Shown in pieces: positions 51,057 to 58,925 of a stretch of 64,000 bases of DNA (the first letter of the stretch is position 1; every line of letters starts with the position of its first letter). The stretch lies in contig OY282363.1 in NCBI GenBank assembly GCA_958295695.1, positions 2,546,225-2,610,224 of the forward strand, in the 5' to 3' direction. The notes below the pieces were generated by a model, which was given only the letters and a program-made list of their open reading frames with translations, had not been told where the DNA came from and ran no database searches. The stretch comes from an uncultured Alphaproteobacteria bacterium. Lineage in GTDB: Bacteria > Pseudomonadota > Alphaproteobacteria > SP197. The translations under genes and the position numbers were made by a program.

Positions 51057-52103
51057 CTAACCTTCGCCCACAAGCGCCGGCCGGGCCGCGACCGCACGGT
51101 CGGTTTCGTCCTCCATCTCGAGCTCGGTGATTCTCTCGGCCTTGCCCGCGATCTTCTCGGTCGAGATGCGGATCTGGCGGACGTCCTCGCCGGCCTGGCT
51201 GAAGTGCCTGTCGAGCTTTGCCACCCGGTCGCCCAAGCGGCGCACGTCGTCCAGCATGCGCGTGAGCTCGTGCTGGATGAGGCCGGCCTGCTCGCGCATG
51301 CGGGCGTCCTTCAGGACCGCGCGGATCGTGTTGAGCGTCGCCATGAGCGTGGTGGGAGAGACGATGAAGACCCGGCGTCGGTAGGATTCCTCGACCACCG
51401 CGCCATGGTTGGCGTGAAGCTCGGCGTAGACCGCCTCGCTGGGCAGGAACATGATGGCGGATTCCGCCGTTTCGCCGGGCAGGATGTACTTCTCGGCGAT
51501 GTCGCGGATGTGTCTGGAGACATCGTTGCGGAACTGTCGCCCGGCGCGGACCGTCTCCTCGGCGCCGGCGGCTTCTTGCAGGGCGCGGTAGCCGTCGAGC
51601 GGGAACTTGGCGTCGACGGCGATGGCGCCGGGCGGGTTCGGCAAATCGAGCATGCAGTCGGCCCGGGCGCCGTTGGAAAGCGTCGCCTGGAAGCGGTAGG
51701 CGCTGGGCGGCAGGATCGTGCCGACGAGGTCGTTGAGTTGAAGTTCGCCGAAGGCGCCGCGGCTCTGTTTGTTGGAGAGGATGTCCTGGAGGCCGACGAT
51801 CTGGCTGCCCAGCGAGGCGATCTCGCGCTGCGCCCTGTCGATCGCCGCCAGCCGTTCCTGCACCTTGCCCATGGTCTCCAGGGTCTGCTTCGTGGATTCC
51901 TGGAACGAGCTGCCGACGCGCCGGTCGATCTGCCCCAGCCGGTCGGCGAGCACGGCCTGGTTCGAGGCCATCTGCGTCGCCATGTCGGACACCTGCCGGG
52001 CGAACGCCTCGCGGGCCGGGTCGTCGCGGCGACGCAGGTTGACGACAAGCAGGAGCGCCACGCCGGCCAAGCCGGCCAGGACGATGACATCGACGATCTC
52101 CAC
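51057..52103 (-). CDS. rmuC: DNA recombination protein RmuC
   Basis: A 348-residue protein limiting inversions at repeats. One N-terminal membrane helix (VDVIVLAGLAGVALLLVV), a coiled-coil region (residues 30-110, with many Gln/Ala heptads), and the PD-(D/E)XK-like RmuC core: SNKQSRGAFGELQLNDLVG, PSAYRFQATLSNGARADCML, PGAIAVDAKFPLDGYRAL, and MFLPSEAVYAELHANHG. AVDAKFP contains the likely catalytic Asp and Lys. Divergent from def. Confidence 0.94.
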   Translation of the reverse strand: MEIVDVIVLAGLAGVALLLVVNLRRRDDPAREAFARQVSDMATQMASNQAVLADRLGQIDRRVGSSFQESTKQTLETMGKVQERLAAIDRAQREIASLGSQIVGLQDILSNKQSRGAFGELQLNDLVGTILPPSAYRFQATLSNGARADCMLDLPNPPGAIAVDAKFPLDGYRALQEAAGAEETVRAGRQFRNDVSRHIRDIAEKYILPGETAESAIMFLPSEAVYAELHANHGAVVEESYRRRVFIVSPTTLMATLNTIRAVLKDARMREQAGLIQHELTRMLDDVRRLGDRVAKLDRHFSQAGEDVRQIRISTEKIAGKAERITELEMEDETDRAVAARPALVGEG

Positions 52104-52219
52104 CGTGGCGCCTTGCTCCCCTCGCGGGCTTGAACCGCCCGGACCGCAGCCTTACCTAAGGCTTCCGCGCCCAGTATACTGAACGGACCCGCGCCAGCGA
52201 AGCGACTGTTCCCGTCCCC

Positions 52220-52744
52220 ATGGCCATCCTGCCGATCATCTGGGCCCCGGACCCGCGCCTGAAGGTCGTCTCCGAAACGGTGGAGACGGTGGACGGTCGT
52301 GTGCGGCGTCTCATGGACGACATGCTGGACACCATGTACGCCGAACCCGGCGTCGGTCTCTCCGCCATCCAGGTCGGCGTTCCCAGGCGCGTCGTCGTGG
52401 CCGACGCGGCGCGCCAGGGCGGGGAGCCCCGGCCCCTCCGGCTGGTCAACCCGGCGATCGCGGCCGCCTCGGACGAGACGGCGGTCTACGAAGAAGGCTG
52501 CCTGTCGCTGCCCGAGCATTTCGCCGAGATCGAGCGCCCCGCCGAAATCGACGTGACCTACATCGACGAGACCGGCGAGGAACGGTCGCTGCGCGCCGGC
52601 GGCCTGCTCGCGCGCTGCATCCAGCACGAGCTGGACCATCTGGAGGGCCTGCTCTTCGTCGACCGCCTCTCGGCGGTCCGGCGGGGCATCATCCTGCGCA
52701 AGCTCGCCAAGCAGAAGAGGGCGCGGCTCCGCGAGAGCGCGTGA
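52220..52744 (+). CDS. def: Peptide deformylase
   Basis: Removes the formyl group from the N-terminal Met of new proteins. A 174-residue metalloenzyme with motif 1 GVGLSAIQVG (family GxGLAAxQ, with Ser for Ala), motif 2 EGCLSLPEH (metal Cys) and motif 3 QHELDHLEG (two metal His and the catalytic Glu). The C-terminus [16 protein letters not shown] is basic. Its stop overlaps the GTG of fmt (GTGA), so formylation and deformylation genes are coupled as usual. Confidence 0.97.
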   Translation: MAILPIIWAPDPRLKVVSETVETVDGRVRRLMDDMLDTMYAEPGVGLSAIQVGVPRRVVVADAARQGGEPRPLRLVNPAIAAASDETAVYEEGCLSLPEHFAEIERPAEIDVTYIDETGEERSLRAGGLLARCIQHELDHLEGLLFVDRLSAVRRGIILRKLAKQKRARLRESA

Positions 52745-53664
52745 CGGCCCTGCGCCTCGCGTTCATGGGTTCGTCGCGCTTCGCGACGCCGGCGCTGGAC
52801 GCCCTGCGCGGGTCCGGTCACGAGATCGCCGCGGTGTACAGCCAGCCGCCCCGTCCCGCCGGCAGGGGGCGCGAGGAGCGGCCCACGCCGGTCCACGCGC
52901 GCGCCGCCTCGCTCGGCCTCGAGGTGCGCACGCCGGCCGGCCTGAAGGCGGCCCGGGAGCACGGCGAGTTCCGCGAGCTCGGCCTCGATTGCGCGGTCGT
53001 CGCCGCCTACGGCCTCCTCCTGCCGCGCGCCGTCCTCGACGCGCCGCGGCTGGGCTGCGTCAACCTCCATCCCTCGCTGCTGCCGCGCTGGCGCGGCGCG
53101 GCGCCGGTCGCGCGCGCGATCCTGGCGGGCGACGAGCGGACCGGCATGACCGTCATGCGGATGGACGAGGGGCTCGACACGGGTCCGGTCCTGGCCCAGA
53201 GGTCCGTGCCGACGCCGCCGCGCGCGACGGCCGCGAGCCTGGAAACCGGGCTCGCGGAGTTAGGCGCGCGCATGCTGCTCCACGTGTTGGGGGACCTCGA
53301 GTCGGCCGTGGCCGCCGCGACGCCGCAGGGCGAGGAAGGAGCCACCCATGCCCCGAAGTTCGCCAGGGACGACGGGCGGATCGATTGGTCGCGGCCGGCC
53401 GGAGCGCTCGACCGCCTCGTCCGGGCGCTCACGCCGTGGCCGGGCGCCTTCTTCACGCTCGGGCGAACCCCGGTGAAGGTGCTGGAGGCGGAGCCCATCG
53501 ACGGCCGGGGCGCGCCGGGCCGGCTTCTCGACAGGGAGATGGCCGTCGCCTGCGGCGACGGCGCCCTGCGGCTGACGCGCGTCCAGCGGGCCGGGAAGTC
53601 CATCACCGACGGCCCGGCCTTCCTTCGCGGCATGCGCCTCGAACCGGGCGCCATCCTGGCGTGA
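52741..53664 (+). CDS. fmt: Methionyl-tRNA formyltransferase
   Basis: Formylates initiator Met-tRNA using 10-formyl-THF. A 307-residue protein. Catalytic Asn-His-Asp: [18 protein letters not shown] and [12 protein letters not shown]. Other features: [14 protein letters not shown] near the N-terminus, [32 protein letters not shown] leading to the C-terminal OB domain that binds tRNA. GTG start overlaps def. Length matches E. coli (315). Middle gene of def-fmt-truA. Confidence 0.97.
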   Translation: MTALRLAFMGSSRFATPALDALRGSGHEIAAVYSQPPRPAGRGREERPTPVHARAASLGLEVRTPAGLKAAREHGEFRELGLDCAVVAAYGLLLPRAVLDAPRLGCVNLHPSLLPRWRGAAPVARAILAGDERTGMTVMRMDEGLDTGPVLAQRSVPTPPRATAASLETGLAELGARMLLHVLGDLESAVAAATPQGEEGATHAPKFARDDGRIDWSRPAGALDRLVRALTPWPGAFFTLGRTPVKVLEAEPIDGRGAPGRLLDREMAVACGDGALRLTRVQRAGKSITDGPAFLRGMRLEPGAILA

Positions 53665-53668
53665 GACC

Positions 53669-54412
53669 GTGCCCCGCTACCGCCTGACCCTGGAGTACGA
53701 CGGCGCCGGCTATGTCGGCTGGCAGCGCCAGGACAACGGACCCAGCATCCAGCAGGCGCTGGAAGAGGCCATCGCCGCCTTCTGCGGCGAGACGGTCGCG
53801 CCGGTCGCGGCGGGGCGGACCGATGCCGGAGTCCACGCCCTGGGCCAGGTCGCCCATCTCGACCTTTCGCGCGACTGGCCCGCGGACACGGTGCGGGACG
53901 CGGTGAACCAACATCTGAGGCCGCGGCCGATCGCGGTCGTGGAGGCCGCGCGGACCGCCGACGATTTCCACGCGCGCTTCGACGCCGTGGAACGCCTCTA
54001 CCGCTACCGGATCGCGAGCCGCCGCGCGCCATTGGCGCTCGAACGGAACCGGGCCTGGTTCGTGCCGCGCGCGCTCGACGCCGGGGCCATGCGCGCGGCC
54101 GCCCAAGCGCTCGTCGGCCGCCACGACTTCTCGACCTTCCGCGACGCCCAGTGTCAGGCGAAATCGCCCATGAAGACGCTGGACGAACTGGCGGTGGCGC
54201 GCGACGGCGACCTGATCGCCGTGACGGCGCGGGCGCGGTCGTTCCTCCACCGCCAGGTGCGCGGCATGGTCGGATCGCTCGTCCATGTCGGCGAGGGCAG
54301 ATGGACCGCCGGCGACATCGAGGCGGCCCTCGAAGCCCGCGACCGCGGCGCCTGCGGCGTCGTCGCCCCGGCTTGCGGCCTCTACCTGGTCGGCGTGGCG
54401 TACGCCGAGTGA
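53669..54412 (+). CDS. truA: tRNA pseudouridine(38-40) synthase TruA
   Basis: Modifies uridines 38-40 of the anticodon arm. A 247-residue TruA-fold protein with [20 protein letters not shown] at the start, the catalytic Asp in [68 protein letters not shown] and a C-terminal [12 protein letters not shown] start is 4 bp after the fmt stop. Third gene of the operon. Confidence 0.96.
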   Translation: MPRYRLTLEYDGAGYVGWQRQDNGPSIQQALEEAIAAFCGETVAPVAAGRTDAGVHALGQVAHLDLSRDWPADTVRDAVNQHLRPRPIAVVEAARTADDFHARFDAVERLYRYRIASRRAPLALERNRAWFVPRALDAGAMRAAAQALVGRHDFSTFRDAQCQAKSPMKTLDELAVARDGDLIAVTARARSFLHRQVRGMVGSLVHVGEGRWTAGDIEAALEARDRGACGVVAPACGLYLVGVAYAE

Positions 54413-54506
54413 GTCCGGTCAACGGGAATGAAGACGGCGCTATCCGTCGCGACGGATGCGCCGGCCCGCCACGCGCAGTCCGTGGCTTTGCGGAGGCGGA
54501 CGGACG

Positions 54507-55631
54507 TCACTCCTCGACCGGCCGTCTCGCGAAGAGAGTGCTCCCGCCCCGCCCGTCGGTCGTTCCGCGCCCCGTATGCGGTCGCGCGGACGGCGTTTGG
54601 ACCTTTTTCGGACGGCGCGATTTGCCGCCATCGCTCAGCAAGGGTTCGCCGGCGTCGCCATTCCACAGGACGCCCGGACGGGGCAACCGGTAGTAGTTCG
54701 CGGGGCTGCCGGGGTCCGTGACGGGCTTGGCCGTCTCGCTCGGCGGACGGACGAACCGCCCGAGCGCCGCCTCGCAGTAGTCGCGCACGAGCTCGATACA
54801 GACCCAACGGCGCCCCGTGCGCTCGCATACCTCGCCGGTGACGCAGCTGCCGGCGAACGGGTCGATCACGAGGTCGCCGGGTTCGGTCAGCATGCGGATG
54901 AAGTATTCCGGCAGTTCCGCGGGATAGCGGGCGGGATGGGGCTTGAATCCCTTCCTCTCGCAGTAGCGCAGATAGAAGCTGTTGCTCTCGGTGTTGGGAA
55001 TGGCGATGAGGTTGGGCGGGATGGCCGCGCCGTTGTCGATCCCGAATTTCTCGCTGATGTCGTGACCGGAGGGGCGCTTCCTGGCCTTGTAGCCCTTCGC
55101 CAGCAGGTCCCGCATGCTCGGACTGTAGGGCTGGAGCACCCGGCGGTTGCTGGCCTTCGGCCACGGCGTCTTGGACAGCCACCACACGGTGTCGATGGCG
55201 TCCTTGACGCGAACCCGGCGCACCGTGACCCACTCCGCCGGCGTCGGAAGCCTGGACGGGTTCCACCAGTAGAAATCCTGCGCCAGATGGAAGCCGAACT
55301 CCTCGCACAGCATGATCGGCAGCTTGAAGTGATAGAGGTTGCGGGTGGGATGGCCCTTGTTCCACGCGCCGCCGATGTCGATCACCAGGCTGCCATTGCT
55401 TTTGAGCACACGGCGGAACGCGGCTCCGAACGGCTTGAACCAATCGACATACTCGTCCGCCTCGACGTTGCCGTAGTCCTTCTTGCGCACCAGCCCGAAG
55501 GGCGGGCTCGTCACGATCAGGTCGACCGAATCGTCCGGACAGGCCGCGAGCACGTCGAGGCTGTCGCCGTGGACGATCCGTCCGAGGAGGGTTTCGTGGA
55601 AGGCGGCCGGAGGGTCGGGGGAGCGGCTCAT
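54507..55631 (-). CDS. DNA methyltransferase, probably N4-cytosine type (R-M partner)
   Basis: A 374-residue beta-class DNA methyltransferase: catalytic motif IV TSPPFGL (41-47) comes before the SAM motif I DPFAGSCVTGEV (257-268). SPPF rather than D/NPPY favours N4-cytosine over N6-adenine. The region between (about 55-250) contains the target recognition part, including YWWNPSRLPTPAEWVTVRRV. The last about 60 residues are Arg/Gly-rich and disordered-looking. It lies 52 bp downstream of a restriction endonuclease gene on the same strand, forming a type II R-M pair. Start ATG 55631 has a weak ribosome site; the upstream in-frame part looks non-coding. Confidence 0.87.
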   Translation of the reverse strand: MSRSPDPPAAFHETLLGRIVHGDSLDVLAACPDDSVDLIVTSPPFGLVRKKDYGNVEADEYVDWFKPFGAAFRRVLKSNGSLVIDIGGAWNKGHPTRNLYHFKLPIMLCEEFGFHLAQDFYWWNPSRLPTPAEWVTVRRVRVKDAIDTVWWLSKTPWPKASNRRVLQPYSPSMRDLLAKGYKARKRPSGHDISEKFGIDNGAAIPPNLIAIPNTESNSFYLRYCERKGFKPHPARYPAELPEYFIRMLTEPGDLVIDPFAGSCVTGEVCERTGRRWVCIELVRDYCEAALGRFVRPPSETAKPVTDPGSPANYYRLPRPGVLWNGDAGEPLLSDGGKSRRPKKVQTPSARPHTGRGTTDGRGGSTLFARRPVEE

Positions 55632-55683
55632 CGTTTCGTTCCCAATGAAAACGAACAAAGAACACGATAGCCCGGCGGAACCC

Positions 55684-56925
55684 TCACCGCAACATCCGAC
55701 GCCGACGGGCCTTGCGGGCGAACGCATCGACGATGGCGGCGGGCCGGGTTTCGATGCGACCGAGATCGTCCCCGTCCACCATCACGATACAGAGGTTGGA
55801 ATCGGCCGTGATCCTGTTGGCGTAGCGTCGCGCCTCTCTCCCGATCTCGCCGGTCGAGACCATGACGATGGCGTTGCTCTTCAGGACATGCGTGAGACCG
55901 ACTTCCTTCGCCACGTCGTCGAGCGATACGTGGGCCGTGTTCTTGCATTGGACCTGCCATCGGGAGAACAGGAGCCGCGCGCCCTCGAAGATCAAATCGA
56001 CCTCCGCGCCGCCGGTCGCGTCGCCGCGCGGGCGTGTGGCGACATAGGACAAATCGATGAGGCGCATGAGCTTGAAGGCAAGCGCTTCAAGGGCGAGACC
56101 GCGAACATGGCGGTCCCGGGACTTCAGATCCCGACGGATCCCGTTCAGCGGCTTGCGCAGCAGGGGCCGAAGATCGGCCCGGACCTGTCGTTCGAGCTGC
56201 TCGATCAGCGGGGTCGCGAGGTTGGCGGCCAGCTTTCCGGTCGCGGTGACGAGAAACGGCTTCGCGCCTCGTCCGGCCTCTTTCGTACCACGCTCGAGAT
56301 GAATGTATCCGGCGTCCCGGAGCGGGTAGAGAACCTGTTTGGGCAGGTTCTTCTCGTTGAAGGCGACGCCGTAAGTGGCGATGGCGAGCTTTTCGACGTC
56401 GTTCGAGAGGTGCGGACCTTTGCTATCGAGGTTGGCGAGAGCCTTGAGATAGGCGCGTTGCTCCGGCGTGAACATGGCCAGCGCCTCGAACTCCTCCACG
56501 TTGAGGCCCAGGATTTTCTCGAGGCGCGCCCGGTCCACACGGTAGCGGGACACGAAGACGCCGGCCCGTTCGAGCCACAGGCGCAACGTGCTCATGTGCT
56601 TCCCGCCGCGCGGGACCGCAATGCCGCGTTCCGCGAGCCAACGCCGCAGCCTGTTGAGATCGATACTCTCTCCGGCGGCGTGCATGTCGAGGACGCACTG
56701 AACGACGTTCATGCCTTGGCGGTTCTTCAGGATGTGTCGGGCGAAGACCTCGTGGAAGGCGCGCTCGTCGCGGCGAAGCTCGTAAAGCGTCGCGCCGAAC
56801 TCGGTCAGCGTCGCGTCGTCCTCCCCGATCAGACCGTAGGCGCGCAGCGACAGCTTGGTGTTGTTGGCAAGTTTGCGCTTGTTTCGGTCGGAGGTCTTGT
56901 ATCCGGCGAAATACCGGTCGCGCAC
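55684..56925 (-). CDS. Restriction endonuclease with C-terminal PD-(D/E)XK (Mrr-like) domain
   Basis: As read from GTG 56925, a 413-residue protein. The C-terminal third holds the nuclease core: GGAEVDLIFEG (Asp310) followed by SRWQVQCKNT (Lys328), a D-x(n)-QxQCK form of PD-(D/E)XK. The core is preceded by helix DRHVRGLALEALAFKLMRLI and followed by VMVSTGEIGREARRYANRI. The N-terminal part (1-250) is likely a winged-helix recognition domain. The frame stays open through an upstream segment and is cut from a plausible true start (57042) by one in-frame TAG at 57004-57006; see the separate entry. If the GTG is the real start, the enzyme is N-terminally short by about 39 residues. With the methyltransferase downstream it makes an R-M system. 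Confidence 0.8.
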   Translation of the reverse strand: MRDRYFAGYKTSDRNKRKLANNTKLSLRAYGLIGEDDATLTEFGATLYELRRDERAFHEVFARHILKNRQGMNVVQCVLDMHAAGESIDLNRLRRWLAERGIAVPRGGKHMSTLRLWLERAGVFVSRYRVDRARLEKILGLNVEEFEALAMFTPEQRAYLKALANLDSKGPHLSNDVEKLAIATYGVAFNEKNLPKQVLYPLRDAGYIHLERGTKEAGRGAKPFLVTATGKLAANLATPLIEQLERQVRADLRPLLRKPLNGIRRDLKSRDRHVRGLALEALAFKLMRLIDLSYVATRPRGDATGGAEVDLIFEGARLLFSRWQVQCKNTAHVSLDDVAKEVGLTHVLKSNAIVMVSTGEIGREARRYANRITADSNLCIVMVDGDDLGRIETRPAAIVDAFARKARRRRMLR

Positions 56926-57042
56926 GGCGATTTCGAAGCCGTTCCAATCGCCTCCGTGTTTGTGCGCCAGCTCCAGAAGGACGGGCAGATCGATCTGCGC
57001 GGGCTAGAACTCGCTACCGAACGGAAGATCGCTGCGCGGCAT
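56926..57042 (-). other. 5' extension of the restriction endonuclease gene with an in-frame amber codon
   Basis: In the same frame, ATG 57042 starts PRSDLPFGSEF, then a TAG at codon 13 (57004-57006), and then PAQIDLPVLLELAHKHGGDW and NGFEIAV, continuing into the open frame from GTG 56925. The residues on both sides look like normal protein, and the codon would be Ser if TAG were TCG (one base change). This suggests a recent nonsense mutation, a readthrough site, or a base error. I consider it strong evidence that the original gene began at 57042. Confidence 0.6.
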
Positions 57043-57689
57043 CGAAGGCCCCCGGATCACGCGCCACGGCGTTCGAGGAAGGCCCGCGACATCCCGGCGT
57101 ACGGGCAAAGCCGGGGAGACGCGGCGCCCTTGGGCGACGGCGGCAAGCTCCGCGTGCTCCCGACCTTCGAGAGCGACGGACGATCGGGTCTCCGCGGGCA
57201 TGAGGTTTCGTTCATGTAGAGCTGCGCCATACGAGGCCAACCGCTCCAAAGCGGTGCATAGCGAGGCATATCGGCCATCGGCCGACAATCCCCGCCGGTT
57301 CGACAGTAGGCGACCGTAAGAGGCTGCAAGCAAGATGCGCGGATCGCGTTGTCCACACGGTCCGGCGCGGTCCTTGGCCCCGGCCCGCAGCCTCCGTCCG
57401 GTTGGCGCGGCGTACCTTGCGCAATCCGGCGCGGCAGGGTGCATGACATGAACTCAACCCGGTTGTCGAGCCACCTGAGAGTGGATTCCTTCGGGAGCCG
57501 CATCCGAAAGGACCGCCAAAGCCATTCCAGATCTCCGATCACAACTTACATACGATACAGGGATACATCCGTATCGACCGCCAAAGGGATATCCCCGCTT
57601 GATGGACGACCCGACCCGGGAAGAGAATACTGCCCGGCCGGCGGCCGGGGCGATGGCGACGCGGTGACACGACACCGGGAGGAACGATC
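57043..57689. other. Intergenic region between R-M pair and SDR gene
   Basis: About 650 bp. Minus-strand frames of up to 160 codons exist, but their translations are Pro/Arg-rich without domains, and they overlap one another. The segment has lower GC than its surroundings near 57480-57610. A dyad CGATAC-N12-GTATCG (57553-57576) lies upstream of the SDR start. I see no gene I can support. Confidence 0.35.
57553..57576. promoter_or_regulatory. Candidate operator upstream of the SDR gene
   Basis: CGATAC (57553-57558) and GTATCG (57571-57576) form a perfect 6-bp dyad with a 12-bp centre, in an AT-richer stretch 114 bp before the GTG start of the SDR gene. The size is suited to a dimeric repressor. 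No cognate regulator is adjacent. Confidence 0.35.
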
Positions 57690-58415
57690 GTGAACGAGAC
57701 GGATGGCGGCGTCGCGGTGGTGGTCGGCGCGGGCGCCGGCTTGGGCGCGGGCCTCGCCCGGCGCTTCGCCTCCGCGGGCATGGCGGTGGCGGTCGCCTCG
57801 CGCAACCCGCGCGGCGCCGAGGCCATCGCCGTCGAGGTCGAGCGGGCGACGCGCGGCGCCGCCCACGGCTATCCCTGCGACGCGACGGACGAGAACGCGG
57901 TCGCGGACCTGCTGAACCGCGTGTCGGGCGAGCTCGGCGAGCCGGATCTCGTGGTCTACAACGCCAGCGGGTTCCTCATGAAGTCGATCCTGGAGATCGA
58001 GGCCGACGAACTGGTCGCCGAGTGGAACGTGACCTGCCTGGGGGGCTTCATCGTCGGCCGCGAAGTCGCGCGCCGTATGGCGAAGCGGGGCGGCGGAACC
58101 CTGATCTTCACGGGCGCCACGGCCTGCTACAAGGGATCGGCCCGCTTCGCGGGTTTCGCCATCGGCAAGTTCGGCCTGCGGGCGCTGGCGCAGTCCATGG
58201 CCCGGGAACTGGGACCGAAGGGCGTCCATGTCGCCCTCGTCAACATCGACGGGGAGATCAACGGTCCGGCGCACGCCCACGAGATTCCCGAGAAGGGCGT
58301 CGACGCCCTGCTCGACCCCGACGCCATCGCCGAGACCTATCTGGCCATCCACCGCCAGCACCGCACCGCCTGGACCCACGAGGCGGACCTGCGGCCGGCC
58401 ATCGAGCGCTGGTGA
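57690..58415 (+). CDS. SDR-family oxidoreductase with Phe at the catalytic Tyr position
   Basis: A 241-residue short-chain dehydrogenase-like protein. Nucleotide-binding loop VGAGAGLGAGLARRF (GxGxGxG form), CDATDENAV, and VVYNASGF in place of NNAG. The catalytic YxxxK reads FAIGK in SARFAGFAIGKFGLRALAQS, so the Tyr is Phe. I recall a subfamily with GFAAFAxAKFGLRALAQSMARE that shares this change, so it is probably a fixed trait and not decay. Reaction unknown. GTG start with GGGAGGA upstream. The 3' end is followed by two palindromic repeats. Confidence 0.85.
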   Translation: MNETDGGVAVVVGAGAGLGAGLARRFASAGMAVAVASRNPRGAEAIAVEVERATRGAAHGYPCDATDENAVADLLNRVSGELGEPDLVVYNASGFLMKSILEIEADELVAEWNVTCLGGFIVGREVARRMAKRGGGTLIFTGATACYKGSARFAGFAIGKFGLRALAQSMARELGPKGVHVALVNIDGEINGPAHAHEIPEKGVDALLDPDAIAETYLAIHRQHRTAWTHEADLRPAIERW

Positions 58416-58422
58416 GCGGACA

Positions 58423-58451
58423 GGGCGGTTCCGGCCTTGCGGGAACCGCTC
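58423..58451. repeat. Dispersed palindromic repeat, second full copy
   Basis: GGGCGGTTCC and GGAACCGCTC pair over 10 bp with one wobble around a 9-bp loop, just after the SDR stop. The flanking GGGGACGC and GCCGCGAGCGACAGACAAGCC match the 29552 copy, so the repeated unit extends beyond the palindrome. Confidence 0.6.
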
Positions 58452-58480
58452 CGGGGACGCTTGCCGCGAGCGACAGACAA

Positions 58481-58517
58481 GCCATGGCGTTTCCGTCGAA
58501 GACGGAAACGCCATGGC
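58481..58517. repeat. Perfect 17-bp inverted repeat with 3-nt loop
   Basis: GCCATGGCGTTTCCGTC, a GAA loop, and its exact reverse complement to 58517. It lies between the convergent SDR and DUF1244 genes. A 17-bp GC-rich hairpin without a T-tract could act as a bidirectional transcript end or RNA stabiliser. It directly follows the dispersed repeat and may be part of the same mobile unit. Confidence 0.75.
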
Positions 58518-58532
58518 GTCGGCCGGCGCCGG

Positions 58533-58862
58533 TCAATAGGTCTCGCCCCGGGCGGCGGCTTCGGCGGCGCGGCGCTTCTCGCCTTCCTCGAACAGCGCGA
58601 CCTTCTCGGGCGGGGCCTTCTCCTGGTGCTTCGTCTTGTATTCGCCGTAGGGCATGCCGTAGACGATCGCGCGCGCGGCGTCGTAGTCCATCTCGACGCC
58701 GCGCTCCTCGGCCGCCGCGCGGTACCATTTCGACAGGCAGTTGCGGCAGAAGTCGGCGAGGTTCATCAGGTCGATGTTCTGGATGTCCGGCTTACGCTCG
58801 AAGTGCTCGCGCAGGCGGCGGAAGACGGCGGCTTCGATCTCGGTGCGGGTCGCGTCGTCCAT
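58533..58862 (-). CDS. DUF1244 family protein
   Basis: A 109-residue alpha-helical protein matching DUF1244: EAAVFRRLREHFERKPDIQN, IDLMNLADFCRNCLSKWYRA (two conserved Cys, CRNC), MDYDAARAIVYGMPYGEYKT, then a charged tail KHQEKAPPEKVALFEEGEKR. The family is common in alphaproteobacteria and other proteobacteria and its function is unknown; the CxxC suggests metal or redox involvement. Confidence 0.92.
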   Translation of the reverse strand: MDDATRTEIEAAVFRRLREHFERKPDIQNIDLMNLADFCRNCLSKWYRAAAEERGVEMDYDAARAIVYGMPYGEYKTKHQEKAPPEKVALFEEGEKRRAAEAAARGETY

Positions 58863-58925
58863 GGCGGGGGCCCTGTCCTTCCAAGTGGGTCGTCGAAGGG
58901 GATGTAGGCCAGGGAGCCGCGCGGC

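Noticed and set aside
57057-57542. 161-codon minus-strand frame upstream of the restriction gene
   Set aside because: No domain, Pro/Arg-rich, and overlapped by an equally open alternative frame; no ribosome site.
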